Part shown: piece by piece, positions 53,138-61,851 of the stretch
Position numbering within the stretch: the stretch's first letter is position 1
Layout of the letters: each line of letters starts with the position of its first letter
Assembly (NCBI GenBank): GCA_025363455.1
Contig: JANYDW010000036.1
Span: 1-62,437 of the forward strand
Reading direction: 5' to 3'
DNA from: Oleiharenicola sp.
GTDB lineage: Bacteria; Verrucomicrobiota; Verrucomicrobiia; Opitutales; Opitutaceae
Length of the DNA stretch: 62,437 bases
Notes under the pieces: model-generated
Databases searched by the model: none
Told to the model about the DNA's origin: nothing
What the model saw: the letters and a program-made list of their open reading frames with translations, nothing else
Position numbers and translations under genes: made by a program

Positions 53138-53218
53138 AAGCGCCGGCTTGGGAAGGAATTGCCCCTGCTCGAGCCCGAGCTGTGGCAGCTAGAGAATTGG
53201 AACACGCCGGCGCAGTAG
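53138..53218 (+). pseudogene. Displaced 3' fragment of a mobA-like gene
   Basis: In one frame these bases read KRRLGKELPLLEPELWQLEN and then WNTPAQ and a stop, matching the C-terminus of MobA. Thirty bases (53183-53212) match the mobA 3' end (52583-52612) except at one position, exactly 600 bases away, while the flanks differ. There is no start codon and the frame is closed upstream, so it is a remnant. Confidence 0.75.
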
Positions 53219-53222
53219 CGGC

Positions 53223-54830
53223 TCAATGTGGGAGAGTAATGGCGGGCATCTTGATCCGCATGCCCGGCATCTTCAACTTCGGCAAGCGCTCGGAATCCAC
53301 CGGCCGGTTTTCCAACCGGGCGGCCGTAAGTTCGGCGCAATAGCGCACCCAATCATTTGGCTGCAATTTCCCGAGCTCCTTCAACAGGTCGGCAGCATCC
53401 TTCTCGTCCCCCAGCCGCATGCGCACCAGAACGAGTGCGAGAAGCGTCCGGGGCCGGTCGTTAAGCGTGTTGAAATGGCCCTGCACAAGTTTGACGTTGG
53501 CAATCTCAGGCTGGCTCACGGAGGCCTCGACCCACGCCAGCATCTCATAGCCCATGCTCTGGGTCGGCGCGCACTCGATGGATTTCTTCAGTAGTTTCCG
53601 GAGGTCATCTGCCCGTTTCGGCGGCATCCGATAGTCGAGGTTGAACTCGGCAAAGACGGTGTTGGACTCGAGCCGGGCCAGCTCGCGAAAGATCGCCGCG
53701 TTGGTCGTGCCCAGCTCCACCGCCTGCCGCCAGTGGTCTCGGGCGACGTCGGTTTCGTCCGCCATAAGCGCAACCGAACCCATTAGCTCATGCAAGCGGA
53801 GGTCCGGACCCTGTTCCAAGCGATTTCGCACGTATAAGTTGGCGATCGGGCTGCCCGTGGAGCGCAACATCAACTCAGCCAGCCGCTCCCCCATCTCGTC
53901 GGCGGGGACGCTCCGCACCTCGTACCCCTTGGGGTCCGCGATGGCGGGGCGCGGGGCCTTGCGTCCCTGGAAGCGGCCGGACATAACGTAGTGTTCTAGT
54001 TCACGCAGCAGCTCCGGATAATCCATGCCGAGCAGGTCCTTGCAAACGGCCCGAAACTGCTCCGCCTTCTCCTGTATATCAGGGGAACCGGCCACGCGGA
54101 GGAAGAGCTCCATCTTTTCAGGGGGAATCTTGTGCAGGCCAAACCGGCAATAGTGGAGGAACGCCCAGGACTGCGCGTAAAAGATGCCAGTATCGACGGA
54201 GTCCTTAAAAAGCGGCGAATCGGAGCGGACGGCGAAGAGCTGGCCGAAGGGCATCATCGGGTAGGTGTGCAAATCCTGGACCCGCCCCTTGACCGGTGTA
54301 CCGAGCACCACCCACTCCTTGTCCTCGTCCATCGTCGAGAAAATTTCCGCCATCCCCTCGTTGAACCAGGGAACGGGATTCTGCTCGGTGATGCGGAAGA
54401 GGTAGTGGATGTATTCGTGGTAAACCAGCTGCCGTGTCTGGCTGCGATCATTCATCGGGGCCAGGGAGATCACGGTACGGTCGGGGAAACTATTGCAGTA
54501 GCCCGCATAGCTGGAATCGCCGCCCCGACGGGACGCCGGCAGGTAGGCGTCGAACTCGTCCTGCCGTGCGAAAAAGTAGAGGGTAACCGGCTGGGGGAGC
54601 CGCGGCTGCAACTTGAAGGTGTCGAGAAAAAGCGCCCGCAGCAGTTCCATCTTTTCCAGCACATCCCGCGACTCGCGGTCGCCTTTGGCGCTGTAGAGTT
54701 CGAAATTCGGCGACTGGTAATGCGTCCACTTCCGCTCCAAGCCGGGATAGGGTTCACCCTTGGCCGCCCGCAAAGCAGAGCCCAACAAGGCCAAACCGAC
54801 GAACAGAGAGATCAATCGGCGAAATGACAC
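53223..54830 (-). CDS. Exported DUF1570-like putative metallopeptidase with helical repeat tail
   Basis: A 535-residue protein with a signal peptide (SLFVGLALLGSALRAAKG) starting at GTG 54828-54830. Residues ~138-142 form HEYIH, an HExxH zinc motif, with a downstream glutamate in WFNEGMAEIFST that could be the third ligand (gluzincin-like). The C-terminal half is TPR-like (IFRELARLESNTVFAEFN, MRLGDEKDAADLLKELGKL). It probably acts on peptides or as a scaffold outside the cytosol. A longer open frame upstream runs through palindromes and is rejected. Confidence 0.78.
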   Translation of the reverse strand: MSFRRLISLFVGLALLGSALRAAKGEPYPGLERKWTHYQSPNFELYSAKGDRESRDVLEKMELLRALFLDTFKLQPRLPQPVTLYFFARQDEFDAYLPASRRGGDSSYAGYCNSFPDRTVISLAPMNDRSQTRQLVYHEYIHYLFRITEQNPVPWFNEGMAEIFSTMDEDKEWVVLGTPVKGRVQDLHTYPMMPFGQLFAVRSDSPLFKDSVDTGIFYAQSWAFLHYCRFGLHKIPPEKMELFLRVAGSPDIQEKAEQFRAVCKDLLGMDYPELLRELEHYVMSGRFQGRKAPRPAIADPKGYEVRSVPADEMGERLAELMLRSTGSPIANLYVRNRLEQGPDLRLHELMGSVALMADETDVARDHWRQAVELGTTNAAIFRELARLESNTVFAEFNLDYRMPPKRADDLRKLLKKSIECAPTQSMGYEMLAWVEASVSQPEIANVKLVQGHFNTLNDRPRTLLALVLVRMRLGDEKDAADLLKELGKLQPNDWVRYCAELTAARLENRPVDSERLPKLKMPGMRIKMPAITLPH

Positions 54831-54928
54831 GGCAGTGATTGTTTGTGGCCCGCAAAGGACCCTGCCGGCGAGAAAACCTCGGGCAAGGGAAAAACCCTTG
54901 CCGTGAGCCAGCACCGAGGGTCGGAACA

Positions 54929-55055
54929 GTAGGGCGGGATCGCCGATTCCGTCTGCCGTGTCTTGGTGGAGGGCCCGCGTCTCTGCGGGCCGCCCGATCA
55001 CCAAACGGCTCGCCGGGACGCGAGCCCTCCAATAGCGGGCAGCGGCCCCGCCCTA
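54929..55055. repeat. Nested palindrome upstream of the metallopeptidase gene
   Basis: Outer arms GTAGGGCGGGATCGCC and GGCCCCGCCCTAC enclose, at 54967-55031, a copy of the TGGAGGGCCCGCGTCTC family seen at 4834-4883. One palindrome thus sits within the loop of another. Confidence 0.85.
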
Positions 55056-55065
55056 CAGCCACGAC

Positions 55066-56157
55066 TCACGAATCGAAGCCCAGCGCCTTCACGACGGCAT
55101 CGTAGGTGATGCGGCCGTTGCGGGTGTTCACGCCGCCGGCGAGACCCTTGTGTTCGTTGAGCGCACGCTCCACGCCTTTCTGCACCATCATGGCGACAAA
55201 GGGCTCGGTGGCCTGCGTGAGTCCCATGGTGGAGGTCCGGCCGACGAGCGCGGGCATGTTGGGCACCGCGTAATGGATGACGCCGTGCTCGTGGTAGGTT
55301 GGCTTCTGGTGCGAGGTCGGACGGATGGTCTCGATGCAACCGCCCTGGTCGATGGCGATGTCCACGATCACGCTGCCGGGGCGCATCCGGGCGACCATTT
55401 TTTTTGACACGACGATCGGGGCCTTTGCGGCGGGAATGAGCACGGCGCCGATCAGCAGGTCGGCATCGGCCACCTCGCTCTCGATGTTGGCGGGATTGGA
55501 CATCAGCGTGATCACCTTGCCCCGGTATTCCTGGTCCAGGATCTCGAGCTTGCGGGTGTCGAGGTCGAGCACGGTCACACGCGCGCCCATGCCGGCGGCC
55601 ATGCGCACGGCGTGCGCACCCGAATTGCCCGCCCCGACCACGACCACGTGGCCCGGAGCCGTGCCGGGAATGCCGCCCAGCAGCACGCCGGAGCCGCCCA
55701 ATTGCGACTGGAGAAAATACGCGCCGATCTGGATCGAGAGCCGGCCGGCGATCTGCGACATGGGCTTGAGTAGCGGGAACTGTCCGTCCCCTCCTTCCAC
55801 CGTTTCGTAGGCGATGCCGAGGATGCCCTTGCGGCAAAGTTCCTTCGCCAGCTTCGGGCCGGCGGCCAGATGCAGGTAGGTGAAGATCGTCTGGCCCTGC
55901 TGCATGAGGCCGTACTCGGCCTCGAGGGGCTCCTTGACCTTGAGGATCAGCTCGGCCCCTTTCCAGACCTTGGCGGCAGACGGCACCAACGTGGCGCCCG
56001 TGGATTTGTATTCGTCGTCGGTGAAGCCGGCGCTAACGCCGGCCGACTTCTCGATGAGCACCTTGCCGCCGAGGGCGGTCACGCGCCGGCAGAGGCTGGG
56101 TGTCATCGAGACGCGGGTTTCACCGATTTTAACTTCCTTGGGTACTCCGATAGTCAT
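55066..56157 (-). CDS. ald: Alanine dehydrogenase
   Basis: A 363-residue NAD-dependent enzyme interconverting alanine with pyruvate and ammonium. The start MTIGVPKEVKIGETRVSMTP, the catalytic lysine region LILKVKEPLEAEY, the catalytic histidine in TYLHLAAGP, the Rossmann motif VVVVGAGNSGAHAVRMAAGMGA and SVIVDIAIDQGGCIE are all family signatures. ATG at 56155-56157 is the natural start. It is a single gene bounded by palindromes. Confidence 0.96.
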   Translation of the reverse strand: MTIGVPKEVKIGETRVSMTPSLCRRVTALGGKVLIEKSAGVSAGFTDDEYKSTGATLVPSAAKVWKGAELILKVKEPLEAEYGLMQQGQTIFTYLHLAAGPKLAKELCRKGILGIAYETVEGGDGQFPLLKPMSQIAGRLSIQIGAYFLQSQLGGSGVLLGGIPGTAPGHVVVVGAGNSGAHAVRMAAGMGARVTVLDLDTRKLEILDQEYRGKVITLMSNPANIESEVADADLLIGAVLIPAAKAPIVVSKKMVARMRPGSVIVDIAIDQGGCIETIRPTSHQKPTYHEHGVIHYAVPNMPALVGRTSTMGLTQATEPFVAMMVQKGVERALNEHKGLAGGVNTRNGRITYDAVVKALGFDS

Positions 56158-56249
56158 TTGCCGTTATGACACAAGGATTGCGTCCGCCATGCAATGCCGG
56201 AAGCGGCGAATCCCAAGCTACTCAAACCCAAGTTTGGCGCGGCAGCGCC

Positions 56250-56315
56250 GGTAGGGACGGACCGCCGGGCCGTCCGCGAATGTCCTTGCGGCGCGCCCAG
56301 CGGTCGCGCCCTACC
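56250..56315. repeat. GGTAGGGACGGACCGCCGG palindrome
   Basis: Inverted repeat with outer arms GGTAGGG(A/C)... and ...GCGCCCTACC and an internal GGACGG/CCGTCC hairpin. It occupies the gap between ald and the DUF885 gene. Confidence 0.75.
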
Positions 56316-56326
56316 TGTAATCCACC

Positions 56327-58141
56327 CTACCCCTTCTTCTGCGCGGCCACCCACTCCCGGATGTAGGTGTCGAGCACGCTGAGCGGGACGGCGCCGTTGC
56401 GCAGCACCTCGTCGTGGAAAAGCCGCACGTCGAACTTCGATCCGAGCTCCTTCGTGGCGTAGGCGCGCAGTTCCTTGATCTTCAGCTCGCCGAGCTTGTA
56501 GGCCAGCGCCTGGCCGGGCCAGACGATGTAGCGGTCGACCTCGACGACGATGTCGTGCTCGGATTTGCCGGCGTTCTCCAGGAAGAAGTCGATCGCCTGC
56601 TGGCGTGTCCACCCGAGCGAGTGCATGCCGGTGTCCACCACGAGGCGGATCGCGCGCCACATCTCATAGGTCAGCTGGCCGAACTTGGCGTAGGGATCGG
56701 TGTAGAGCCCGAGTTCCTCACCAAGGCTCTCTGAGTAAAGCCCCCACCCCTCGACGAAGGCCGTGTAGCCGCCATAGCGGCGGAACTCCGGCAGGTCACC
56801 CATCTCTTGTGCGAGCGAGATCTGCAGGTGATGGCCGGGGACGGCCTCGTGGAGCGTGAGCGGCTCCATCTCCCATTTCGGCCGGGTGTTGAGCTCGTAG
56901 GTGTTGGCGTAGAAATAACCCGGCCGGCCGGCACCCTGCGAACCGCCGTTGTAGTAGGCGGTGGTCTGGGACTTCTCTGCATAGGTCGGAACCGGGATCA
57001 CCCCGTAAGTCGACCGCGGAAGGGTCTTGAAGAGCTTCATGAGCTGCGGGTCGATGCGCTTGGCGATGTCGCGGTACGCCCTGAGTAGATCTTCCTTGTC
57101 GGTGAAATAGAACTTCGGGTCGCTGCGGAGGTGGACAAAGAACTCCTTGAGTGTGCCCTTGAAGCCGGTCTGAGCCTTAATCCGCTCCATCTCGGCGTGG
57201 ATGCGTTTCACCTCGGCGAGGCCGATGTCATGAATCTGCTGGGGCGTGAGATCGGTGGAGGTCTGGGTTTTGACGCGCCAGGCATACCAGGCCTTGCCGT
57301 CGGGCAGATCAGAGGCCGCGATCGACGTCCGCGCGGCGGGCAGATAATTCTCCGACAGGAAGGCGTGCAACCGTTGGAAGGCCGGACGCACCTCCGCCGT
57401 GTAGACCTTGGCGGCCGCGGCGCGCAGCCTGAGGCCCTCCTCGCCTGAAACGGTGGGCGGCAGATCGGCGAAGCCTTGCAGGAGCGGGCTTTTCAGCGGT
57501 TCATCGGGAATCTGATTAAGCACCTGCTGGGGTACGTCGCGCAGCGTGATCTGCGGCGGCGTGATGCCCTTCGCCAAACCGTCGCGCAGGAGGGCGATTA
57601 CCTTGTCCACTTGCGCCGGCAACGCTTGCAGGCGGGCCAGGTGGTTTTCCAACTGCCCGGACGTCGCGCCTTGCATGACACTGAACATTTGGGCCGCGTC
57701 CTGCTGGATACCGTCCATCTGCGTGAGCTGCAAAAGTTCCTTGGGGAACCGATCGCCCTCGACCTCCTCCTCCGCCTGTCGCTTGAAGAGGTCGTAGCTC
57801 ACCCGGTCCACCGCATTGAGCTGCGACCGATCGATGGTGGCCAGCACCGGCAGGCCGCGGCTCGCCAGTTGCTTGCGCCGGGCGATGGCTGCGGGGGAAA
57901 GGTCAGTCCAGCGCGTGTCGCCGCCGGGATAGCCGACATAAGTCGCATACTCCGGGTATTCCGCCATCGTATAGGCCCAATCCGCCTTGAACAAGGCATG
58001 TAACCGCTCGGTCTCTGATGCCTTCCCCTTGGAGGCGACTACGGCCTGATAACGGGCGTCGAATTCATCCGCCCGGACCGAAACAAAAAAGGCGGCCGAT
58101 CCCAGGAGCGCCGCCGTCAGTAAACGAAGTTTGCTACGCAT
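56327..58141 (-). CDS. Exported DUF885 family protein
   Basis: A 604-residue protein with a signal peptide (LLTAALLGSAAFFVSVRA). It has the DUF885 hallmarks: LTLHEAVPGHHLQISLAQEM with a HExxxGHH-type metal site, FVEGWGLYSESLGEELGLY, and NAGKSEHDIVVEVDRYIVWPGQALAYKLGEL. The family is thought to contain zinc-dependent peptidases or carboxypeptidases related in fold to M32-like enzymes; function is not settled. ATG at 58139-58141 is chosen as it starts the signal peptide. Confidence 0.9.
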   Translation of the reverse strand: MRSKLRLLTAALLGSAAFFVSVRADEFDARYQAVVASKGKASETERLHALFKADWAYTMAEYPEYATYVGYPGGDTRWTDLSPAAIARRKQLASRGLPVLATIDRSQLNAVDRVSYDLFKRQAEEEVEGDRFPKELLQLTQMDGIQQDAAQMFSVMQGATSGQLENHLARLQALPAQVDKVIALLRDGLAKGITPPQITLRDVPQQVLNQIPDEPLKSPLLQGFADLPPTVSGEEGLRLRAAAAKVYTAEVRPAFQRLHAFLSENYLPAARTSIAASDLPDGKAWYAWRVKTQTSTDLTPQQIHDIGLAEVKRIHAEMERIKAQTGFKGTLKEFFVHLRSDPKFYFTDKEDLLRAYRDIAKRIDPQLMKLFKTLPRSTYGVIPVPTYAEKSQTTAYYNGGSQGAGRPGYFYANTYELNTRPKWEMEPLTLHEAVPGHHLQISLAQEMGDLPEFRRYGGYTAFVEGWGLYSESLGEELGLYTDPYAKFGQLTYEMWRAIRLVVDTGMHSLGWTRQQAIDFFLENAGKSEHDIVVEVDRYIVWPGQALAYKLGELKIKELRAYATKELGSKFDVRLFHDEVLRNGAVPLSVLDTYIREWVAAQKKG

Positions 58142-58190
58142 GGCGCGGTAGCTTTGGAATCCATGCTCCAACCGCAACCGAGAATACCGT

Positions 58191-58318
58191 GACACGAATT
58201 TCACCAATTTCCGCGAATATCCCCGATGGAATCTTCGTCCGCGAGCACCCCTGCCCCAAGGCGGAGACCCAAGGCCGTCCGGCTGCCTTGCTTCGTGTCC
58301 ATTAGTGCAATTCGTGTC
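58191..58318. repeat. GACACGAATT inverted pair upstream of folA
   Basis: Arms GACACGAATTTCACCAAT and ATTAGTGCAATTCGTGTC with further weak internal pairs lie in the 185-base gap between divergent DUF885 and folA genes. Divergent promoters must lie here but none stands out. Confidence 0.6.
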
Positions 58319-58325
58319 TTTTGCC

Positions 58326-58856
58326 ATGCCCAAACCCATCCAACTCATCGTTGCCTGCGCCGAGAACCGCATCATCGGCCGCGCCGGCCGTCTGCCATTC
58401 GACATCCCGGAGGACAAGCAATGGTTCCACGACCAGACCGCCAACCAGACTGTTGTGCTGGGCCGTATTTGCTACGAAACCTGGCCCCGGGTTCTGGCCG
58501 ATGGCCGTCAACCGGTGGTGATCACCTCGCAGCCGGAGCGTATTCTACACGGCGCGGAACGGAGTCCGCGCCCTACCGGCAGGGCGATCTCTCCGCTGAC
58601 CGCTGCAAACGTCCCCGCCGCTCTTGCCCTCGCCCAAACCCTGCCGGGCGCCATCATGGTCTGTGGCGGCCAGCGCATTTATGAGGAGACGCTGCCTTTG
58701 GCGGACCGCATCCTGCTGACGCTGGTCCATGCCGAGGTCGAAGGCGACACGTGGTTCCCGGAATGGCGACAACTTGATTGGCGCGAATCCTGGCGGCGTG
58801 AAAGCGCGGACGCCAACTACCGGTATACGTTCACGATTCTGGAGCGGGTCAGGTAG
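58326..58856 (+). CDS. folA: Dihydrofolate reductase
   Basis: A 176-residue reductase making tetrahydrofolate with NADPH. Signatures: IQLIVACAENRIIGRAGRLPFDIPEDKQWF, TVVLGRICYETWPRVLADGRQPVVIT, GAIMVCGGQRIYEETLPLADRILLTLVHAEVEGDTWFPEW and the final YTFTILER. ATG at 58326 is chosen by family length. Between the VITSQPER strand and the following helix, an insert HGAERSPRPTGRAIS is encoded by a palindrome (58546-58576), apparently without disturbing the active site. thyA is not adjacent. Confidence 0.94.
   Translation: MPKPIQLIVACAENRIIGRAGRLPFDIPEDKQWFHDQTANQTVVLGRICYETWPRVLADGRQPVVITSQPERILHGAERSPRPTGRAISPLTAANVPAALALAQTLPGAIMVCGGQRIYEETLPLADRILLTLVHAEVEGDTWFPEWRQLDWRESWRRESADANYRYTFTILERVR
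58546..58576. repeat. GGCGCGGA...TCCGCGCC palindrome inside folA
   Basis: TACAC then GGCGCGGA-ACGGAG-TCCGCGCC then CTAC, the same layout as the GGCGGAATC/GATTCCGCC element at 3795-3821, located in the coding sequence and in frame. Confidence 0.82.
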
Positions 58857-58865
58857 AATACATCT

Positions 58866-58964
58866 ACACACCCCGCCCTGTCGGGCACCCCTCTTCGTAG
58901 AGGGGACTTCGGCTGCATGGCTTGATTCCCCTCTGGAGAGGGGTGGCGCAGCGCCGGGGTGTGT
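58866..58964. repeat. ACACACCCCGCCC...AGAGGGG palindrome, copy 2
   Basis: About 99 bases, same family as 37488-37589. It lies between convergent folA and the small membrane protein gene and may end both transcripts. Confidence 0.9.
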
Positions 58965-58980
58965 AGCGGACAGTCGCCGG

Positions 58981-59169
58981 CTAATGATCCCGGGCCGTTG
59001 TATCGATATGCAACAGGGTGTAGAGCGGGCAGTAACCAGCCAGGGCCGTAATGATCGGCAGCAGGCCGAGCAGGCCCCACCAGGTTTCCTTCTGCACCCC
59101 CCACATGGCGATCAAGCAACCGCCGACAAATCGCACCGCGACATCGTACGAGCCAATGTTTGTTTTCAT
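58981..59169 (-). CDS. Small inner-membrane protein with YgaP-type transmembrane domain (DUF2892)
   Basis: A 62-residue protein with two hydrophobic helices (VAVRFVGGCLIAMWGVQ and GLLGLLPIITALAGYCPLYTLL) matching the DUF2892/YgaP transmembrane domain; the GYCPLY motif with cysteine is typical. ATG at 59167-59169 has a strong AAAGGAG ribosome-binding site. No rhodanese domain is attached. Confidence 0.9.
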   Translation of the reverse strand: MKTNIGSYDVAVRFVGGCLIAMWGVQKETWWGLLGLLPIITALAGYCPLYTLLHIDTTARDH

Positions 59170-59245
59170 GCTAACTCCTTTTGTCGTGATTGTACGCCGT
59201 CGCTTACAATCGCGCTCCGCATATCTTGGCGAAAGATGGTTTCAG

Positions 59246-59304
59246 GTGGGAGCGAGCTTGCTCGCGATTCGGGCCCTCAACATCGCGGGCAAGCTCGCTC
59301 CCAC
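59246..59304. repeat. GTGGGAGCGAGCTTGCTCGCGAT palindrome
   Basis: Intergenic relative of the element found inside the diflavin reductase gene (45912-45969). Arms GTGGGAGCGAGCTTGCTCGC and GCGGGCAAGCTCGCTCCCAC. Confidence 0.92.
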
Positions 59305-59329
59305 ACTGACGATCGCCCTGCGGGATTGC

Positions 59330-59857
59330 TCACTTCTTCCGCGCGGCGTGGGCCTTGGCGACCTCGACATACTTCTCGGCCCAGGCGCGCAGGCCGAGCA
59401 GCTCGGTTTCCTTCAGCGGACGCACCACCTTGGCCGGCGAACCCAGAATCATCGAGCCCGGCGGCGCGACAAACCGCTGGGTAACGAGCGAGTTGGCGCC
59501 GACAATGCAATGGTCGCCGATGACCGCACCGTCCAGGATAGTCGCGCCCATGCCGATCAGGCACTCGTCGCCGATCGTGCAGGCATGGATGATCGCGCTG
59601 TGACCGACCGTGGTGTAGCGACCGATCTTCACGTCGTAATCGTCGGCCAGGTGCACCATCGCCAGATCCTGGATGTTGGTACCCTCGCCGATCTCGATCG
59701 AATGAATGTCGCCCCGCAACACGCAGCCATACCACACGCTGCTCAAGGGCCCGAGCTTTACGTCGCCGAGCACCGTGGCGTTCGGCGCCACGAAGGCCGC
59801 TCTGACCGTATCAGGTTTCCTGCCCAGATGCCGGGCCAACCGTTCCTTGATGTCCAT
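59330..59857 (-). CDS. Gamma carbonic anhydrase family protein
   Basis: A 175-residue left-handed beta-helix protein of the YrdA/CaiE type with hexapeptide repeats. Zinc-type histidines are in the expected places (NIQDLAMVHLADD, TVGHSAIIHACTIGDECLIGMGATI). The last 30 residues form a C-terminal helix (LGLRAWAEKYVEVAKAHAA). Activity as a carbonic anhydrase varies in this branch, so the enzymatic role is not certain. ATG at 59855-59857. Confidence 0.92.
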   Translation of the reverse strand: MDIKERLARHLGRKPDTVRAAFVAPNATVLGDVKLGPLSSVWYGCVLRGDIHSIEIGEGTNIQDLAMVHLADDYDVKIGRYTTVGHSAIIHACTIGDECLIGMGATILDGAVIGDHCIVGANSLVTQRFVAPPGSMILGSPAKVVRPLKETELLGLRAWAEKYVEVAKAHAARKK

Positions 59858-59915
59858 GACGTCAGGCTAGGGCCGGCACGCGGTTTAGGAAACCACGAAG
59901 TGGAGCCATAAACCT

Positions 59916-60020
59916 ACACACCCCGCCCTATCGGGCACCCCTCTTCATAGAGGGGACTTCCGGTTGCGTAGGATTGATTCCCCTCTATGAAGAGGGGTGG
60001 TGCGCAGCACCGGAATGTGT
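59916..60020. repeat. ACACACCCCGCCC...AGAGGGG palindrome, copy 3
   Basis: Third copy of the family at 37488-37589 and 58866-58964. A half member of the GTGGGAGCG family (AATCGCGAGCACGCCCGCTC, then CCACA) follows at 60041-60065. Confidence 0.9.
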
Positions 60021-60079
60021 GGGCGCGGTATAAGCAAAGGAATCGCGAGCACGCCCGCTCCCACAAGTTCCGCCAAGCC

Positions 60080-60205
60080 TCACCTGCGTGTCGCGATCTT
60101 GCCGCCAGCCACCCAGACCACGAGACAGACGCCGCACATCACCGCCACAGCTCCGGCTGCGATCAAACCGGCTAGCATCAGTACTGTGTTGATTAATTCC
60201 ATCAT
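60080..60205 (-). CDS. 41-residue single-pass membrane protein
   Basis: A short frame beginning with two ATG codons (MMELINTVLMLAGLIAAGAV then AVMCGVCLVVWVAGGK) encodes one long hydrophobic helix followed by a positive tail (KIATRR). The layout of a small inner-membrane peptide is clear, though coding is not proven at this length. It stands alone between the gamma carbonic anhydrase and nucleoside transporter genes. Confidence 0.5.
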   Translation of the reverse strand: MMELINTVLMLAGLIAAGAVAVMCGVCLVVWVAGGKIATRR

Positions 60206-60399
60206 GGCACTCGCCTGCTCAGACGCCTGAGCCGGGCAAAAGTTTCATCCGCATAACAGTCTTCCGATCCGAACGGGCTTTAGTAGATGTTTTACCTATT
60301 CGTAACCTCGCTGGACAAGTCGCCCCGCACAGGGAGCCACTCCGCTCTTTTCCGCCTGCCTGGGTGTGGTTGAAAAAAAGAAACGCCTGCGGCTCCGAC

Positions 60400-60424
60400 T
60401 GTAGGAGGGGCTTAATGCCCCGAT
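60400..60424. repeat. Half palindrome TGTAGGAGGGGCTTAATGCC
   Basis: One arm of the 46288-46346 family, 20 bases beyond the stop codon of the nucleoside transporter gene. The 240-base gap 60206-60445 otherwise shows no gene. Confidence 0.8.
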
Positions 60425-60445
60425 GAGACCTATTCCATTTCGCGC

Positions 60446-61705
60446 TCAGACCACGATCCCAGCGATACTCGCGGAAAGATACGAAGCGAGCGTGCCACAG
60501 AGCAGCGCCTTCAGGCCCAACTTGGCCAGGTCGGCACGGCGCTCGGGCACCAGCGCGCCGATGCCACCGATCTGCATACCCACGCTGCTGAAGTTGGCGA
60601 ACCCGCAGATCGCGATGCTGACGATGAGCAGCCCTTTGGGGGTGACGATCGGCACGATCTTGTCGGTCAGGCTCTTGAAGGCCACGAATTCGTTGATCGT
60701 GATTTTCTGCCCTAACAAGGTGGCCACGTTGTTGACGTCGGCGCTGGGCACGCCCATTGCCCAGGCCATGGGATAAAATGCCTTCCCGAAGATCCAATTG
60801 AGCGTCAGGTCGAAATTGGGATTAAACACATGCCCGATGGAAACCATGATCCAGTCGATGCAGGCGATCACCGCGATAAAGCCGATGAGCATGGCGATCA
60901 CGTTCATCGCGATCTTGAAGCCGTCGCCGGCCCCGTGAGAAACGGCGTCGATCACATTGGAGTAGTCGCTCTTCACCTCCAGTTTCACCTGGCCCATGGT
61001 CTGGCTCTCCTCTGTCTCGGGATAAATGATCTTGGCAATGACCAGCGCGCCCGGCGCGGCCATGAGACTGGCCGTGATCAGCATGGGCGCCAGGTCCAGG
61101 CCGGCATTTTTTCCCATGTTGACGTAAACCACCAGGATGCCGCCCGCGATGCAGGCCAGGCTCCCGCTCATCGAGGCCAGCAGTTCGCTCTTGGTCATAC
61201 CCGCGAGGTAGGGTCGGATCATCACCTGCGCCTCCACCTGCCCGACCAGCGCGCTGGCCACATTGCTTAACGCCTCCGCGCCGCTGACCCGCATGATGAA
61301 ATTCATTGCCTTGGCCACGACGGCCACCACGCGCTGCATGATGCCGAAATGGTACAGGATCGCGACCAGCGCGCAGACCAGCACGATGGTCGCCGTGACA
61401 TTGAAGGCGAAGACGAAGCCGCCCGCCACGTAGTTGCCCGTCTTGCCAAACTGGTCCACCATGATGCCACCGTAGACAAAGGCCGCGCCGGCCCGGGCGA
61501 ATTCCTCGAGCTTGCCGATACCCTGCCCCACCAGTTGGAAAAATCGCCCCACCGGTCCCACGTGAAAGATCAGCAGAGCGATGACCACCTGCAGCGTGAT
61601 GCCGCTGAGGACCAGCCGGAGGTTGATCTTGGTGCGGTTGTTGGAGAACAGGACGGCGATGCCGAGAATGAGGGCGATGCCAAACAGGCCTTGTAGACGG
61701 TCCAT
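60446..61705 (-). CDS. nupC: Concentrative nucleoside transporter (NupC/CNT family)
   Basis: A 419-residue membrane protein that imports nucleosides with protons or sodium. Family motifs: ITLQVVIALLIFHVGPVGRFF, VSGAEALSNVASALVGQVEAQVMIRPYLAGMTKSEL-type (here GAEALSNVASALVGQVEAQV), MSGSLACIAGGILVVYV, FYPMAWAMGVPSADV and ICGFANFSSVGMQIGGIGAL. ATG at 61703-61705 (MDRLQGLFGIALIL) starts the first helix. Substrate range is not decidable. Confidence 0.95.
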   Translation of the reverse strand: MDRLQGLFGIALILGIAVLFSNNRTKINLRLVLSGITLQVVIALLIFHVGPVGRFFQLVGQGIGKLEEFARAGAAFVYGGIMVDQFGKTGNYVAGGFVFAFNVTATIVLVCALVAILYHFGIMQRVVAVVAKAMNFIMRVSGAEALSNVASALVGQVEAQVMIRPYLAGMTKSELLASMSGSLACIAGGILVVYVNMGKNAGLDLAPMLITASLMAAPGALVIAKIIYPETEESQTMGQVKLEVKSDYSNVIDAVSHGAGDGFKIAMNVIAMLIGFIAVIACIDWIMVSIGHVFNPNFDLTLNWIFGKAFYPMAWAMGVPSADVNNVATLLGQKITINEFVAFKSLTDKIVPIVTPKGLLIVSIAICGFANFSSVGMQIGGIGALVPERRADLAKLGLKALLCGTLASYLSASIAGIVV

Positions 61706-61851
61706 AGAGAGTTGGGCGGGTTGAGGTCGGTGACGCGCGACGGCGCACCCTGCGTGAAGCAACCCGGGAGTTCAATCCTGGAAGCGGGGGAGGAAATTCG
61801 CCTTGGCTCAAGTAACAGCGCCACTAGCATCAAATACATCGCTCCTGCACC

